The translations under genes were made by a program, and so were the position numbers. Positions 7,480-16,408 of a DNA stretch of 64,000 nt are shown here, piece after piece; the stretch's first letter is position 1; each line of letters begins with the position of its first letter. The notes beneath the pieces are model-generated. The model searched no databases and was not told the DNA's origin. It worked only from the letters and a program-made list of their open reading frames with translations. Location of the stretch: contig CAZEFM010000004.1 of assembly GCA_964511575.1 (NCBI GenBank), positions 29,049-93,048 on the forward strand, in the 5' to 3' direction. Source of the DNA: CALKHT01 sp964511575 (GTDB taxonomy: Bacteria > Planctomycetota > Phycisphaerae > Phycisphaerales > Phycisphaeraceae).

Positions 7480-8694
7480 TCAGGCCACGGCGGTGATGTG
7501 GGGGAGGGTGAAGAGGTAGGGGGTGACGTTGTAGCCAGCCGCGCGGGCGATGTGCAGATCGGGGCGGTAGAGCAGGTCGATGGTGATCGCCTGGCCGTCG
7601 GGGGTACGGGCGTCCTCGGCGAGGAGACGCACGGAAGGGCGGCACGGGTCTTCGAGGCTGGGGGCGACGACGACCGCGGGCTGTCCGTCGCTGAGCATGA
7701 TGTAGCTGCCGACGGCAAAAGGGGGAATCTTCCGGAGGACCGCCTTGAACACGACGGGGTCGAGCCACCGCGTCCAAGGCCCGTGGCGGAAGGCGTGCAG
7801 GGCGGCGATGACCGGGCGGCCGGCGGCTTCGGCGTCACGCAGAAGGTGGTCCAGCAGGCTCGCCGCCGTCACGATGCGGCTGAAGATGTGAATCTGTTCG
7901 CCACGCTGTGGTCCACGATGGCGACCCCGCGACAGCTCACTCATGTCGGGGTAGCCCGAGCCGTCCCAATGTTGGTGATGGTTGAGCACGACCTGGCGCG
8001 CCGAAGCGGGGGCACGCGAGTCGCGCAGCATGTCAAACCCCAGACGCGGGTGCTTCTGATACTCGGCGAGCAGCTCGGCGTCGGGCACGTCGCCCTGTGC
8101 GCATTGAAACTCATCGACCTTGCGTGCTTCGGCGGAGAGGGCGAGCTTGCCGATGTCGTGCATGAGCGCGCCGATGCCGAGCGCGGTGAGATCGCGGGCG
8201 TGTTCGATGTCGAGTCGGGCGCGTTGGCGCACGATGTACGTTTCCAGTTCCAGCCCGACGCAGAGGCTGAGGTAGGCGACGTTGGCGCCGTGCGAGAAGA
8301 AGCCCGTTCCACCGCCGATCAATCGTTCCGTGAGGTTGGCGACCGACTGATTGGCGATAACTTCGCAGATGATCTCCATGATGTGCTGGCGATAGCTTTG
8401 CATCTGACCGGCCGAGACGGCGACCTGCGACATGGAAGCGAAGTCATGCTTGAGCTGGTGGTAAGCGGACAGCAGGGTGGTGGAGGGGCGGGTGATGATC
8501 TGTTCGTCCAGATCGCGCGTGACATCGTGCTCGATCCAGATGCGGGTGACGTGCAGGGCCTTGAGGCGTTTGAGGATGGTCTCGTCGAGTACGACGCCGG
8601 GGCGCAGCAACTCAAAGGCGGGCCGGCGCGGGTGAAACACCGACGCGGCCACCGTCATGCCCGGACGTACTTCTGCGATACCGCACAGCAGCAT
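7480..8694 (-). CDS. HD-GYP domain protein (cyclic-di-GMP phosphodiesterase type)
   Basis: The 404-residue product has an N-terminal DUF3391-like segment (VRPGMTVAASVFHPRRPAFELL), a helical linker, then an HD-GYP domain: HGANVAYLSLCVG, LMHDIGKLAL near residue 180, and HHQHWDGSGYP near residue 239. The HD pair and the GYP loop are intact, so hydrolysis of cyclic-di-GMP to GMP is plausible. About 90 residues follow the domain. There is no receiver domain or membrane segment, so how it is controlled is unclear. Cyclic-di-GMP turnover fits a motile bacterium, but the gene lies 14 kb from the flagellar cluster. Confidence 0.87.
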   Translation of the reverse strand: MLLCGIAEVRPGMTVAASVFHPRRPAFELLRPGVVLDETILKRLKALHVTRIWIEHDVTRDLDEQIITRPSTTLLSAYHQLKHDFASMSQVAVSAGQMQSYRQHIMEIICEVIANQSVANLTERLIGGGTGFFSHGANVAYLSLCVGLELETYIVRQRARLDIEHARDLTALGIGALMHDIGKLALSAEARKVDEFQCAQGDVPDAELLAEYQKHPRLGFDMLRDSRAPASARQVVLNHHQHWDGSGYPDMSELSRGRHRGPQRGEQIHIFSRIVTAASLLDHLLRDAEAAGRPVIAALHAFRHGPWTRWLDPVVFKAVLRKIPPFAVGSYIMLSDGQPAVVVAPSLEDPCRPSVRLLAEDARTPDGQAITIDLLYRPDLHIARAAGYNVTPYLFTLPHITAVA

Positions 8695-8799
8695 GATCGA
8701 GACACCCTGTTGACGTACAGGGCTATCATCGGCCGTGCGGTCGGAGGCGTTTAGGCGGCGGGGGCGGCCTGCTGCACTAAGTGGCGTTGCAACAGCAGG

Positions 8800-9489
8800 T
8801 TATTTCTTTTTGGTGATCTTTTTTCGGGTTGTGCTGGCTTTGGCGGTTTTGCGGGGGCTGGCGGGCGTGCCGACCAGGTCCTTGCGCCGCTTGGAGTCGG
8901 CCCAGGCGCGCATCATGTGGTGCAGCGCCACGGCCTCACCCGCCTTGACCTGCCGCTCAAGAAAGGAAGCAATGTCGTGCACCGACCCGCCCGCGGGCAC
9001 CGCCCCGGCTTCCACCAGCAACGCCGCCATCTTGTCGTCGACCGGGATGGCGTGGCCGCCGAAGCACAGGAGCGTCACCTGGGCTGCCACATACTGCGGA
9101 ATCCCGCCCAGACTCTCCAGGTAAGCCCGCACTTCCTTCTTGGGGCGGTCTGCCAGCGAATCGAGGGTGACGGCGTGCTCGCGGAGGTAGATGTCCTGCA
9201 GCGCTTCGCGCATGCGGGTGGTGCGCTGCTCGACCTGCGGGTAGTCCGCACCGATGATCGCCGCCAGCTCGTGGCTGTGGCTGACGCGCAGGTCGTTGGT
9301 GTCAACCATCACGGCCATGAGCTGTTTGTAGGCTTCTTCAGCCTGGCGTCGGGTGGCGTTCCATTCGAGGAAGCCCATCACCAGTTGGGTGATGGGGTCG
9401 TGCGGCTCGGGGGAAGTCGACTTGAACTTGCGCTTCCACTCACGAACAAGGGCTGTGAACTGTTTGGCGTGCGTGTTGTCCGTCTTCAC
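8800..9489 (-). CDS. Endonuclease III-fold (HhH-GPD-like) protein without the catalytic lysine
   Basis: The 229-residue product is helical. The segment YLESLGGIPQYVAAQVTLL with CFGGHAIPVDDKM (about residues 122-153) aligns with the endonuclease III signature, where a helix-hairpin-helix is followed by the GPD/VDTH aspartate. The aspartate is present (VDDK), but the lysine normally found in the LPGVGRKTA loop is replaced (GGIPQYVAA), and no Fe-S cysteine cluster is present. The C-terminus is a lysine-rich basic tail. It is probably a nucleic-acid-binding protein rather than an active glycosylase. Its GTG start overlaps the rbfA stop (GTGA), so it is translationally coupled to the translation operon. 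Confidence 0.68.
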   Translation of the reverse strand: MKTDNTHAKQFTALVREWKRKFKSTSPEPHDPITQLVMGFLEWNATRRQAEEAYKQLMAVMVDTNDLRVSHSHELAAIIGADYPQVEQRTTRMREALQDIYLREHAVTLDSLADRPKKEVRAYLESLGGIPQYVAAQVTLLCFGGHAIPVDDKMAALLVEAGAVPAGGSVHDIASFLERQVKAGEAVALHHMMRAWADSKRRKDLVGTPASPRKTAKASTTRKKITKKK

Positions 9490-9899
9490 CTGGGCTGATC
9501 CTCAGGGGGGGTGTCTTCTGGTGGGGTGGGGGTGTTGTCGTTTTCGCTGCGAGGGCCCTCGCGTTCCACCGCCTGGCGGATCGCATCGAGCACATCGGCT
9601 TCCTTCTTGATCGATTTGTCGAGCCGAAACTCCAGTTGCGGGATCGCCCGCAGCCGCACCGCCTTGCGCAGCAGGGCATGGATGCGTCGCGAGGCGCTTT
9701 GCAGCCCGTGTAACGACGTCTTTTCATGCCGCTCGGGCAATACGGAAATATACACATAAGCGTTGTGCAGGTCAGGACTCACCTGCACCCGTGTGATGCT
9801 GATGAGTCCGGCGATGCGCGGATCGCCCAGCCGCTTGGCGACCACTTCGCTGATCGCCCGCTGCAGTGTCGACTCGATTTGTTGGGTACGGATAGACAT
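9486..9899 (-). CDS. rbfA: 30S ribosome-binding factor
   Basis: RbfA binds immature 30S subunits and is needed for 16S rRNA 5'-end maturation. The 137-residue product begins MSIRTQQIESTLQRAISEVV and has the KH-like core: RLGDPRIAGLISITRVQVSPDLHNAYVYISVL, then LQSASRRIHALLRKAVRLRAIPQLEFRLDKSI. The C-terminal 30 residues are a disordered acidic/proline tail (PTPPEDTPPEDQPR). Its place after nusA, infB and DUF503 is the usual one. Confidence 0.95.
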   Translation of the reverse strand: MSIRTQQIESTLQRAISEVVAKRLGDPRIAGLISITRVQVSPDLHNAYVYISVLPERHEKTSLHGLQSASRRIHALLRKAVRLRAIPQLEFRLDKSIKKEADVLDAIRQAVEREGPRSENDNTPTPPEDTPPEDQPR

Positions 9900-9971
9900 A
9901 GTCAGTTGCGGGTTGCGGACTTCAGGTGGCGGATTTATGGAAGTATCCGCGGGGGGCGTCCGTCGTCGAAC

Positions 9972-10262
9972 TCATCGTCCGGTGAGGATCTCCATGGCGT
10001 GGTCGGAGAGCACGCAGTCGCGGTGGTGCTGCACCTTGTCGAGGATGCGGTCGAGCGTGCTCTGACAGTGGGGCACACTGCTGGCCGCCATGGCGATGCC
10101 CAATCGGGCGATACGGATGTTGTCCTGCTCCTGCACTTCCGCCACGGAAACCTGGTGTTCGCGGTGCAGGCGATCCTTCAGGCTCGCCACGACCCGACGC
10201 TTGTCCTTGAGCGACTGCGCCCAGTCGATGGTGAGCTCGATCTGAAGAATGCCAACGACCAT
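9972..10262 (-). CDS. DUF503 (YlxP-like) protein
   Basis: The 96-residue product matches the DUF503 family: MVVGILQIELTIDWAQSLKDKRRVV is diagnostic, followed by REHQVSVAEVQEQDNIRIARLGIAMAASS. Members are small alpha/beta proteins often found between infB and rbfA, as here, and YlxP has been linked to ribosome maturation. ATG 10262 is the natural start. The 101-base gap up to infB and the 72-base gap down to rbfA both contain the ggatttc/ggattgc word repeats discussed elsewhere. Confidence 0.9.
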   Translation of the reverse strand: MVVGILQIELTIDWAQSLKDKRRVVASLKDRLHREHQVSVAEVQEQDNIRIARLGIAMAASSVPHCQSTLDRILDKVQHHRDCVLSDHAMEILTGR

Positions 10263-10363
10263 CTATTGGATTTCGGATGGTGGATTTCGGATTGCGGATG
10301 GATCAGCCGCGGACGGTGACGCCGAGTCGAGCCGTCGCGACTGAGTTCCGCCGTCCTTCATCA

Positions 10364-13204
10364 TTATCCCAGCGTGCGTTTGACCTCGACCTTGTTGTAG
10401 AAGACCAGTTGGTCGCCCACCTTGACGTCATCGAAGCCCTGAAGCTTGATGCCGCACTCGGTGCCGGCCCGAACCTGGTTGACGTCCTCCTTGACGCGTC
10501 GGAGGCTGGCAACGTCGCGGTTTTCGGTGACCACCACGCCGTCGCGCACCACGCGCACCTTCGCCGAACGCTGCACCGTGCCTTCGGTGACCAGACAGCC
10601 CGCCACCGCGCCGACCTTGGAAACCTTGAACACCTCGCGCACCTCGGCAATACCGAGCTGGTTTTCCTTGGTTTCCGGCGCCAGCAGGCCTTCCAGCCCC
10701 TTCTTCACCTCGTCGGTGACGTCGTAAATGACGCGGTAGAGGCGAATGTCGACGTCGCGCTTCTCGGCGATTTCACGCACGATCGCCGGGGCGATCACGT
10801 GGAAGCCGATGATCACGGCGTCCGAAGCATCCGCCAACAGCACATCGCTCTCGGTGATCGCGCCCACACCGGCGTGCAGCACCTTCACCGACACCTCGTC
10901 GTTGCCCAGCTCGGTGAGGCTCTTGCGCAGCACGTCGATGGAGCCCTGCACGTCGGCCTTGAGCACGATGCGCAGTTCCTTCGTCTCGCCCGAGGCGATC
11001 TGAGCGAAGTTGTCCAGCGTGATCTTCGTCTTGCTCGCCAGTTGACGCTGCCGTTCCGCTTCGCGGTATTGCAGCGCGATTTCCTCGGCACGGCGAAGCG
11101 TCGGGGCGATGTAGAACTTGTCGCCCGCGTCCGGCACCATGTCGATACCCGAAATCTCCAGCGGCGTCGCCGGACCAGCCTGCTTGATCGACTGGCCGCG
11201 GTCGTCGGTCATGTCGCGGACACGGCCGAATGCCCGGCCCACGACGATGAAGTCGCCCACGTTGAGCGTGCCTTCCTGCGTGAGCACCCGCGCCACCGGG
11301 CCGCGGCCTTCCTGCATTTCCGACTCGATCACCACGCCGCGTGCCGGACCACCGTAGCCCGCGGTGAGCTGCAGCAACTCCGCCTGGTAATCCAGGATTT
11401 CCATCAGGTCGGTGATGCCATCGCCCTTGAGCGCGCTGACCTTGACCACTTCGGTTTCGCCACCCCATTCCACGGGGTTGAGCCCATGTTCAGCCAGTTG
11501 GCCGTAGATCTTGCGAACGTTTTCCTGCGTGGCTTCGGCACGGTCGATCTTGTTGAGCGCCACGATGATGGGCACGCCCGCCGCCTTGGCGTGGTTGATC
11601 GACTCGATCGTCTGAGGCATGACGCCGTCGTCCGCCGCCACCACCAGCACGACCAGGTCGGTCATCGAAGCGCCGCGGGCACGCATCGAGGTGAACGCCT
11701 CGTGGCCGGGGGTATCCAGGAACACCACCGTCTTGTCCTTGCCGTCGGTGCCCTTGATGGTGACGCGGTAAGCACCGACGTGCTGGGTGATGCCGCCGGC
11801 TTCCGACGCCGCGACGTCCGCCTGACGGATCTTGTCCAGCAGGCTCGTCTTGCCGTGGTCGACGTGACCCAGCACGGTGACCACCGGAGGTCGCGGCCGC
11901 ACATCCACGTGCTCACGCTGCTCGAACTCGGTGAGCAACTGCTGCTCGGCGGTCTGCTGTTCCTTGACCTCCAGCTCGATGTTGTACTCGAGGCAGACTT
12001 CCATGGCGGCCTCGGCATCGATCGCCGAGTTGATCGTCGCCATCACGCCCTTCTTGAAGAGGTACTTGATGATGTCCGAGCTCTTGATGCCCGTCGCGGC
12101 GGACAGCGCCTTGATGGTGATCGGCTCGGCAATCTGCACGACGCCGCCCGTCACCACCGCCGTCTGGGCCGCGTGACCGCCACCCTTGTTGCGGTTGAGG
12201 TCGCGGCGGTGCTTCTTGAGAAAGCCCGGCGCGCCCTTGAGGCGGGCGTCCAGTTCGATCAGGTCCTGCTCGGAGAGATTGGTGGGCCCAGTGAGCTGGG
12301 CATCGGCGGTGCGTCCACGACGCATGTTGAAGCTTCGGCGCTTGCCGGCTCCGCGTCCTTCCTCGGCTCCGCCGCCACCGCCGCCTGCGCCGCGACCACG
12401 TGCCGGGCCGCGCGAGCGGGAGATGCCGGTGGGCGAGTCGACCGGGCCACGCACCGGACCACCGGGGCCACCCGGGGCGGGGCGGCGCGGTCGGCGGGGT
12501 TCAATGACCTCGGGCTGTTCGATGCGCACCACCTTGGGGCCACGCAACACCGCCTGTTGCGGCTTCTCGAGCTGCTGCCCCGCCGGCTTGACGATCTTGG
12601 GGCGGTCCGGCACGTTGATGCGGCCGGCCGGTTGAATCGGCTTGGGGGCTTCGGTCTGGGACTCGGCTTCCGCTTCAGCCGGCGCTTCGGTGGCCGGTGC
12701 GGAAGCGGCGATCGGCGGCGCGGCTGGCGTTTGCGGCGCCTCGACGGGCTGAGCCTCAGACGCGGCAGGGGCCTGCGGTTCCTCGGCGGGAGCGGGCGCT
12801 TCCGGTGCGGCGGGCGCCTCAGCAGCCGGGGCAGCGGGCTTCGCCACCGCGCGGGTCGGCGCTTCTTCCTTCACCGTCGGCTCGCTGGGCGCGGGCGCCG
12901 CTTCCTGCTCCGGTGACGCCACCGCCGTCGCGGTGTCGCCTTCGTCGCTGTCCGTGCGTCGGGCAGCCTTGCGGCGGGCGGGTTTGCGCACCTTCTCCAG
13001 ATCCACCGGCGCGGCTGTTTCCACCGCCGTCGCAGGCGTGCTCTCGCTGAACCACTCGCGGATCGTGTGCTCCAGACCGACCTTCACCACGGACATGTGG
13101 TTCGTCACATCGGGCACACCTTCGGCCTTGCACTTGGCAACAATGGCCTTGCTGTCCACGCCCAGTTCTTTTGCAATGTTGTGGACACGTTTCGTCTTCG
13201 CCAC
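10364..13204 (-). CDS. infB: Translation initiation factor IF-2
   Basis: IF-2 is the GTPase that places initiator tRNA on the 30S subunit. The product of about 946 residues starts at GTG 13204, chosen because CAGGAG lies 6 bases upstream and the protein then begins (M)AKTKRVHNIAKELGVDSK, the standard IF2_N domain; a longer frame adds nine residues and loses the site. A long Ala/Pro/Glu-rich and Gly/Arg-rich linker (about residues 60-330) separates it from the second IF2_N domain. The G domain near residue 443 has GHVDHGKTSLLDKIR, DTPGHEAF and NKID. The C-terminal domains are complete (FDDVKVGDQLVFYNKVEVKRTLG). It follows nusA by 111 bases in the same operon. Confidence 0.97.
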   Translation of the reverse strand: MAKTKRVHNIAKELGVDSKAIVAKCKAEGVPDVTNHMSVVKVGLEHTIREWFSESTPATAVETAAPVDLEKVRKPARRKAARRTDSDEGDTATAVASPEQEAAPAPSEPTVKEEAPTRAVAKPAAPAAEAPAAPEAPAPAEEPQAPAASEAQPVEAPQTPAAPPIAASAPATEAPAEAEAESQTEAPKPIQPAGRINVPDRPKIVKPAGQQLEKPQQAVLRGPKVVRIEQPEVIEPRRPRRPAPGGPGGPVRGPVDSPTGISRSRGPARGRGAGGGGGGAEEGRGAGKRRSFNMRRGRTADAQLTGPTNLSEQDLIELDARLKGAPGFLKKHRRDLNRNKGGGHAAQTAVVTGGVVQIAEPITIKALSAATGIKSSDIIKYLFKKGVMATINSAIDAEAAMEVCLEYNIELEVKEQQTAEQQLLTEFEQREHVDVRPRPPVVTVLGHVDHGKTSLLDKIRQADVAASEAGGITQHVGAYRVTIKGTDGKDKTVVFLDTPGHEAFTSMRARGASMTDLVVLVVAADDGVMPQTIESINHAKAAGVPIIVALNKIDRAEATQENVRKIYGQLAEHGLNPVEWGGETEVVKVSALKGDGITDLMEILDYQAELLQLTAGYGGPARGVVIESEMQEGRGPVARVLTQEGTLNVGDFIVVGRAFGRVRDMTDDRGQSIKQAGPATPLEISGIDMVPDAGDKFYIAPTLRRAEEIALQYREAERQRQLASKTKITLDNFAQIASGETKELRIVLKADVQGSIDVLRKSLTELGNDEVSVKVLHAGVGAITESDVLLADASDAVIIGFHVIAPAIVREIAEKRDVDIRLYRVIYDVTDEVKKGLEGLLAPETKENQLGIAEVREVFKVSKVGAVAGCLVTEGTVQRSAKVRVVRDGVVVTENRDVASLRRVKEDVNQVRAGTECGIKLQGFDDVKVGDQLVFYNKVEVKRTLG

Positions 13205-13315
13205 AAGCGGCTCCTGTATCGAGTCTCTCAAATCCGATGCGCCGTCAGCTTCCAGGCGGTACGCCCCGCACGGATGCGGTCAATCCCTGCTCACCGGCAA
13301 AATCTGCGCCCCGCC

Positions 13316-14827
13316 TCAGCCGACGCGATCCGTCTGCTCCTGCTCGTCCTGCTCCTGCACGTTCTCCTGCGATGCGTCGTCGACCGCTTCGGCCGACTCG
13401 GTCGTCGCCTCGCTGGCTTCCGCGCCGTCTTCGGCTGCGGCGGCCTCTTCCGTTGCGCCCGCGTCCTGTGCGGCTTCGGCCTGGCGGCTTTCGAGCATGT
13501 CGACGATGCCGCCGGCGTCCGCATCGGACGATCCACCGCCCGCGCCCACCGCGCCACCGCCCAGAATCTCGCCCAGCACCGCCGCGGCCTGCTGCTCGCC
13601 CGGCGTCTCCGCCAGACCAGCCTCCGCCGCCTGACGACGACGCTCCGCCTCTTCCTTCTCACGCTGCTGCTGCTCGGCCACTTCCTTGGCACGCTCCGAT
13701 GCGGTGGCGACGATCTTCTCGCCCACCTCCCGATCGATGCCCAGCGTCTCCACCAGGTAGTCGACGCCGACTTCGTCAATGTCGAACACGCTGATCACGC
13801 CCAATGCGCCCAGCCGGTCGATCATCTCCTCCGTCACGCCTTCAATGCCCTTGAGGCACTCTTCCATGATGTCCAGGCTCTTGGTGAACTCGGCCGGCGT
13901 GAGGATGTCAATGTCCCACTGCGTCAGCCGTGCCGCCAAACGCACGTTCTGACCGCGCTTGCCGATCGCCAGCGAAAGCTGGTCCTCGTTCACCACCACC
14001 GTCGCCCGACCCAGCTCAAAGCACAGCGAAATCTCCACGACCTCAGCAGGCTTCAACGCGTTCTGAATCAGGATCTGGCTCGACTCGTTCCAGCGAACGA
14101 TGTCGATCTTCTCGCCGCCCAGTTCATCCACAATGTTTTTGATACGGCTGCCGCGAACACCCACGCACGCGCCCACCGCATCCACCTTCGAGTCGATCGA
14201 ACTCACCGCGATCTTCGTGCGGTGGCCCGGCTCACGCGCCATCGCCTTCACTTCGATGATGCGCTCGGAAACCTCCGGCACTTCCACTTCAAACAGGCGC
14301 TTGATGAAGTCCGGATGTGCCCGGCTGAGCACGATTTTCACCTGGTTGCCCGCATCGCGCACATCCAGAATCAGGCAGCGCACGCGTTCGCCCGGCTGAT
14401 GCTGCTCGCCGGGAATCTGCTCGCTGCGCGGCATGAACCCTTCGGCGCGGCCGATCTGCACCACCAGCGCGCCGCCTTCGTACCGCTGCGCCAAACCGGT
14501 GGTCAGCTCGCCCACGCGATCGATGAACTCGTTGTAAATGCTGGTTCGCTCGTCCTCGCGGAATCGCTGAATCATGACCTGCTTGGCGGTCTGGGCGGGA
14601 ATGCGGCCCAGCGACGCCAGATCGAGCGGTTCCTCACCCCGCCACAGCGAAATCTTGCCCGTCATGCGATCCAGTTCGCAGGTGAACTCTTCCGTGTCCA
14701 CCGCGTTGAAGTGCTTGCGGGCGGCGGAAACCATCGCCTGCTCGATATCACGGTACAGCGACTCTTTGTCAACGTTGCGATCACGCGAGATCGAGTCGAT
14801 CAGTCGCAGCATTTCCGATGAGTTCAT
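13316..14827 (-). CDS. nusA: Transcription termination/antitermination factor NusA
   Basis: NusA binds RNA polymerase and nascent RNA and modulates pausing, termination and antitermination. The 503-residue product has the N-terminal polymerase-binding domain (MLRLIDSISRDRNVDKESLYRDIEQAM), an S1 domain (GALVVQIGRAEGFMPRSEQ), two KH domains (VDAVGACVGVRGSRIKNIVDEL and NEDQLSLAIGKRGQNVRLAA), a helical segment (IEGVTEEMIDRLGALGVI) and a long acidic Ala/Glu-rich tail from about residue 370. AGGAA precedes ATG 14827 by 9 bases. No rimP gene lies upstream; a candidate RNA or leader with a strong terminator takes that place, 65 bases away. Confidence 0.96.
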   Translation of the reverse strand: MNSSEMLRLIDSISRDRNVDKESLYRDIEQAMVSAARKHFNAVDTEEFTCELDRMTGKISLWRGEEPLDLASLGRIPAQTAKQVMIQRFREDERTSIYNEFIDRVGELTTGLAQRYEGGALVVQIGRAEGFMPRSEQIPGEQHQPGERVRCLILDVRDAGNQVKIVLSRAHPDFIKRLFEVEVPEVSERIIEVKAMAREPGHRTKIAVSSIDSKVDAVGACVGVRGSRIKNIVDELGGEKIDIVRWNESSQILIQNALKPAEVVEISLCFELGRATVVVNEDQLSLAIGKRGQNVRLAARLTQWDIDILTPAEFTKSLDIMEECLKGIEGVTEEMIDRLGALGVISVFDIDEVGVDYLVETLGIDREVGEKIVATASERAKEVAEQQQREKEEAERRRQAAEAGLAETPGEQQAAAVLGEILGGGAVGAGGGSSDADAGGIVDMLESRQAEAAQDAGATEEAAAAEDGAEASEATTESAEAVDDASQENVQEQDEQEQTDRVG

Positions 14828-14892
14828 ATTGTCGAATTCCTGTTATTCAGTTGTCGCCAACCCGAGGAGGCCGCCCCGGGGCTCCATAACAC

Positions 14893-14923
14893 AAAAAAAC
14901 CACGATCGAATCTTCGATCGTGG
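14893..14923 (-). terminator. Strong intrinsic terminator ahead of nusA
   Basis: CCACGATCGAA (14900-14910) and TTCGATCGTGG (14913-14923) are perfect inverted repeats of 11 bases, and on the minus strand the stem is followed by seven T residues (complement of 14893-14899). It would end the upstream RNA, or act as an attenuator 65 bases before the nusA start codon. Confidence 0.85.
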
Positions 14924-15178
14924 CCTGATGCGGCTCAAAGCTCGGCGGGAGACTTCCCTTCGAGCCCGGATGGGCTTGTACGCCTTGCGTGCTAGTTCGA
15001 GGCCTCCTTTCGCAAGGACAGAGCCTCTCGAACCGACACGGACCCAGCGCCGGCATGCAGATCGTGATGGGCAAACAGCTTACCCATTACGTACCCGCAA
15101 TCCATTCGCCAGATGTGCAAGCAAGCACATGCATCCGGTCCACCTCAGGTCACACCGCGGGGCACCATACCCAGCGGG
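14893..15178 (-). ncRNA. Candidate structured RNA or nusA-operon leader, about 285 nt
   Basis: The 490-base gap between nusA and the HEAT-repeat gene contains no gene but has a TTGACA promoter (15207-15212) and a near-perfect terminator (14893-14923), both on the minus strand. The implied RNA can close on itself: AGCCCGCTGGG near its 5' end pairs with CCCATCCGGGCT about 200 bases later. Inside are GUUCGAG/CUCGAAC enclosing UCCUU-GCGA-AAGGA with a GNRA loop, GAUGCAUGUG/CACAUC, and GCUCG/CGAGC enclosing AGGGA/UCCC. This is either an independent RNA (RNase P, tmRNA and SRP signatures were looked for and not seen) or an attenuated leader of nusA-infB, whose ATG is 65 bases after the terminator. 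Confidence 0.45.
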
Positions 15179-15184
15179 CTTATA

Positions 15185-15212
15185 ACTTTAGAGTTAATAG
15201 AGGTGGTGTCAA
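15185..15212 (-). promoter_or_regulatory. Sigma-70-type promoter of the nusA-upstream RNA
   Basis: On the minus strand TTGACA (15212-15207) is followed after 16 bases by TAAAGT (15190-15185), with a second AT-rich block TATAAG immediately after. Transcription should begin near 15178. No other promoter-like sequence is evident between here and nusA. Confidence 0.5.
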
Positions 15213-15317
15213 GCCTTCCGGCACCCAACGCCAACTTAACCGCGCCCGACGTGGTCGCTTCAGCGATCCGCGGCAGCGCGCTTGCGGTATCAAAATGTTT
15301 CGAAAAAGCTGCCCCGA

Positions 15318-16373
15318 TCAACGGCCCTGCGCCACCGCGCCGCCGGTCCGCCGCAGGATCGCCGCCGCCGCCGCCAGCCGGACCATTTCCTGCGAGTCGT
15401 CGAGCATCGCCACCAGCGTCGTGGTCGCCCGGGGCTGGTGGATCAGCCCCAGCGTGGTCGCCGCCTGTGCCCGAGCCGCGGGGAGCGAGTGCCGGGAGGC
15501 GTTGATGACCAGGTCGACGCCGCCCGGCGTGCCGGTCCGCGCCAGATAATCCGCCGCCGCCAGTTGCAACTCGATGGGCGGGTCCTGCAGGAACAGTTCA
15601 ATTGCCGGACGCTGGCTGCGGTCGTTCAGTCGGCCGAGGATCAGCAGCGACATCACCCGCACCTCGTCCTCGGTGGACCAGAGCCCCGCCCGCAGCGCGT
15701 GCAGTGCTTCCGCCTCCAGTTCGCGGAACCGTTCGCCCTTTTCATTGGCCGCCAGCTTGGCAATCGCCTCCGCCGCCAGCACCCGGGCGATGGCGTGATG
15801 GGCGGGATGTTCCTTCTGCAGCGGCCGCCGTACGCCTTCCTTGATCATCGGAATGGCGGACGGGTCGCCGAGCATCCCCAGAATCATGATCGCGTTCCGC
15901 CGCGTCGGCGGGTCCTGACTGATCACCATCGGGGCGATCGGCGACAGGTCCACTTCCTGACCGCACTTATGCAGCGCGAACAACGCCGCCATCCGCACCG
16001 ATGCGTTGTCGTCGCGCGTCTGCGGCTGCACCGATGCGAGCATGTCCGTCAGCTTCAACTGGCCCACCGTCATCAGCGCGGTAAACCGCACCACCGGCGA
16101 CTCATCCTCAAGCGCCAACTGCACCAGCGGCTGCACCCGGTCGCGAAGCAACTGGGCCGTCTCAATCGCATTGGCGCGAAGGAACGGGTCCTCGCTGTCC
16201 GCGGACAGCAGCACCTGTTCGATCGCCCGCTCACGCGCCTGGGCGAGCAACTGCTCGGGCGTCAACGGCGTTGGCGCCGGTGTCGATGGGGCGGGGCCTT
16301 CCTGGCCCGGTGCGATCGCGACGATTGCGACCAGCGTGATCAGTGCGATGACCGGTGCAAGCGGATGTTTCAT
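15318..16373 (-). CDS. Secreted HEAT-repeat protein
   Basis: The 351-residue product has an N-terminal signal or anchor (MKHPLAPVIALITLVAIVA), a Pro/Thr linker, then about seven helical hairpins of HEAT/armadillo type: DPFLRANAIETAQLL, SPVVRFTALMTVGQL, NASVRMAALFALHKC, PPTRRNAIMILGML, VRVMSLLILGRL and LPAARAQAATTLGLI. Such arrays are protein-interaction scaffolds. AGGGG lies 8 bases before ATG 16373. It begins 35 bases after lnt on the same strand, so both probably share a transcript. The partner is unknown. Confidence 0.8.
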   Translation of the reverse strand: MKHPLAPVIALITLVAIVAIAPGQEGPAPSTPAPTPLTPEQLLAQARERAIEQVLLSADSEDPFLRANAIETAQLLRDRVQPLVQLALEDESPVVRFTALMTVGQLKLTDMLASVQPQTRDDNASVRMAALFALHKCGQEVDLSPIAPMVISQDPPTRRNAIMILGMLGDPSAIPMIKEGVRRPLQKEHPAHHAIARVLAAEAIAKLAANEKGERFRELEAEALHALRAGLWSTEDEVRVMSLLILGRLNDRSQRPAIELFLQDPPIELQLAAADYLARTGTPGGVDLVINASRHSLPAARAQAATTLGLIHQPRATTTLVAMLDDSQEMVRLAAAAAILRRTGGAVAQGR

Positions 16374-16408
16374 GGCGCAGCCCCTGAAGGTGGGTGAGTA
16401 TGGACGAA

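Noticed and set aside
10277..12916. Very long plus-strand open frame (about 880 codons) opposite infB
   Set aside because: It is antisense to a clear IF-2 gene; GC-rich third positions make the complementary frame open. The translation is His/Arg/Asp-rich with no domain.
14893..15178. Naming the nusA-upstream RNA as RNase P RNA or tmRNA
   Set aside because: The RNase P core (GAGGAAAGUCC) and a tmRNA tag frame with an ALAA end were not found.
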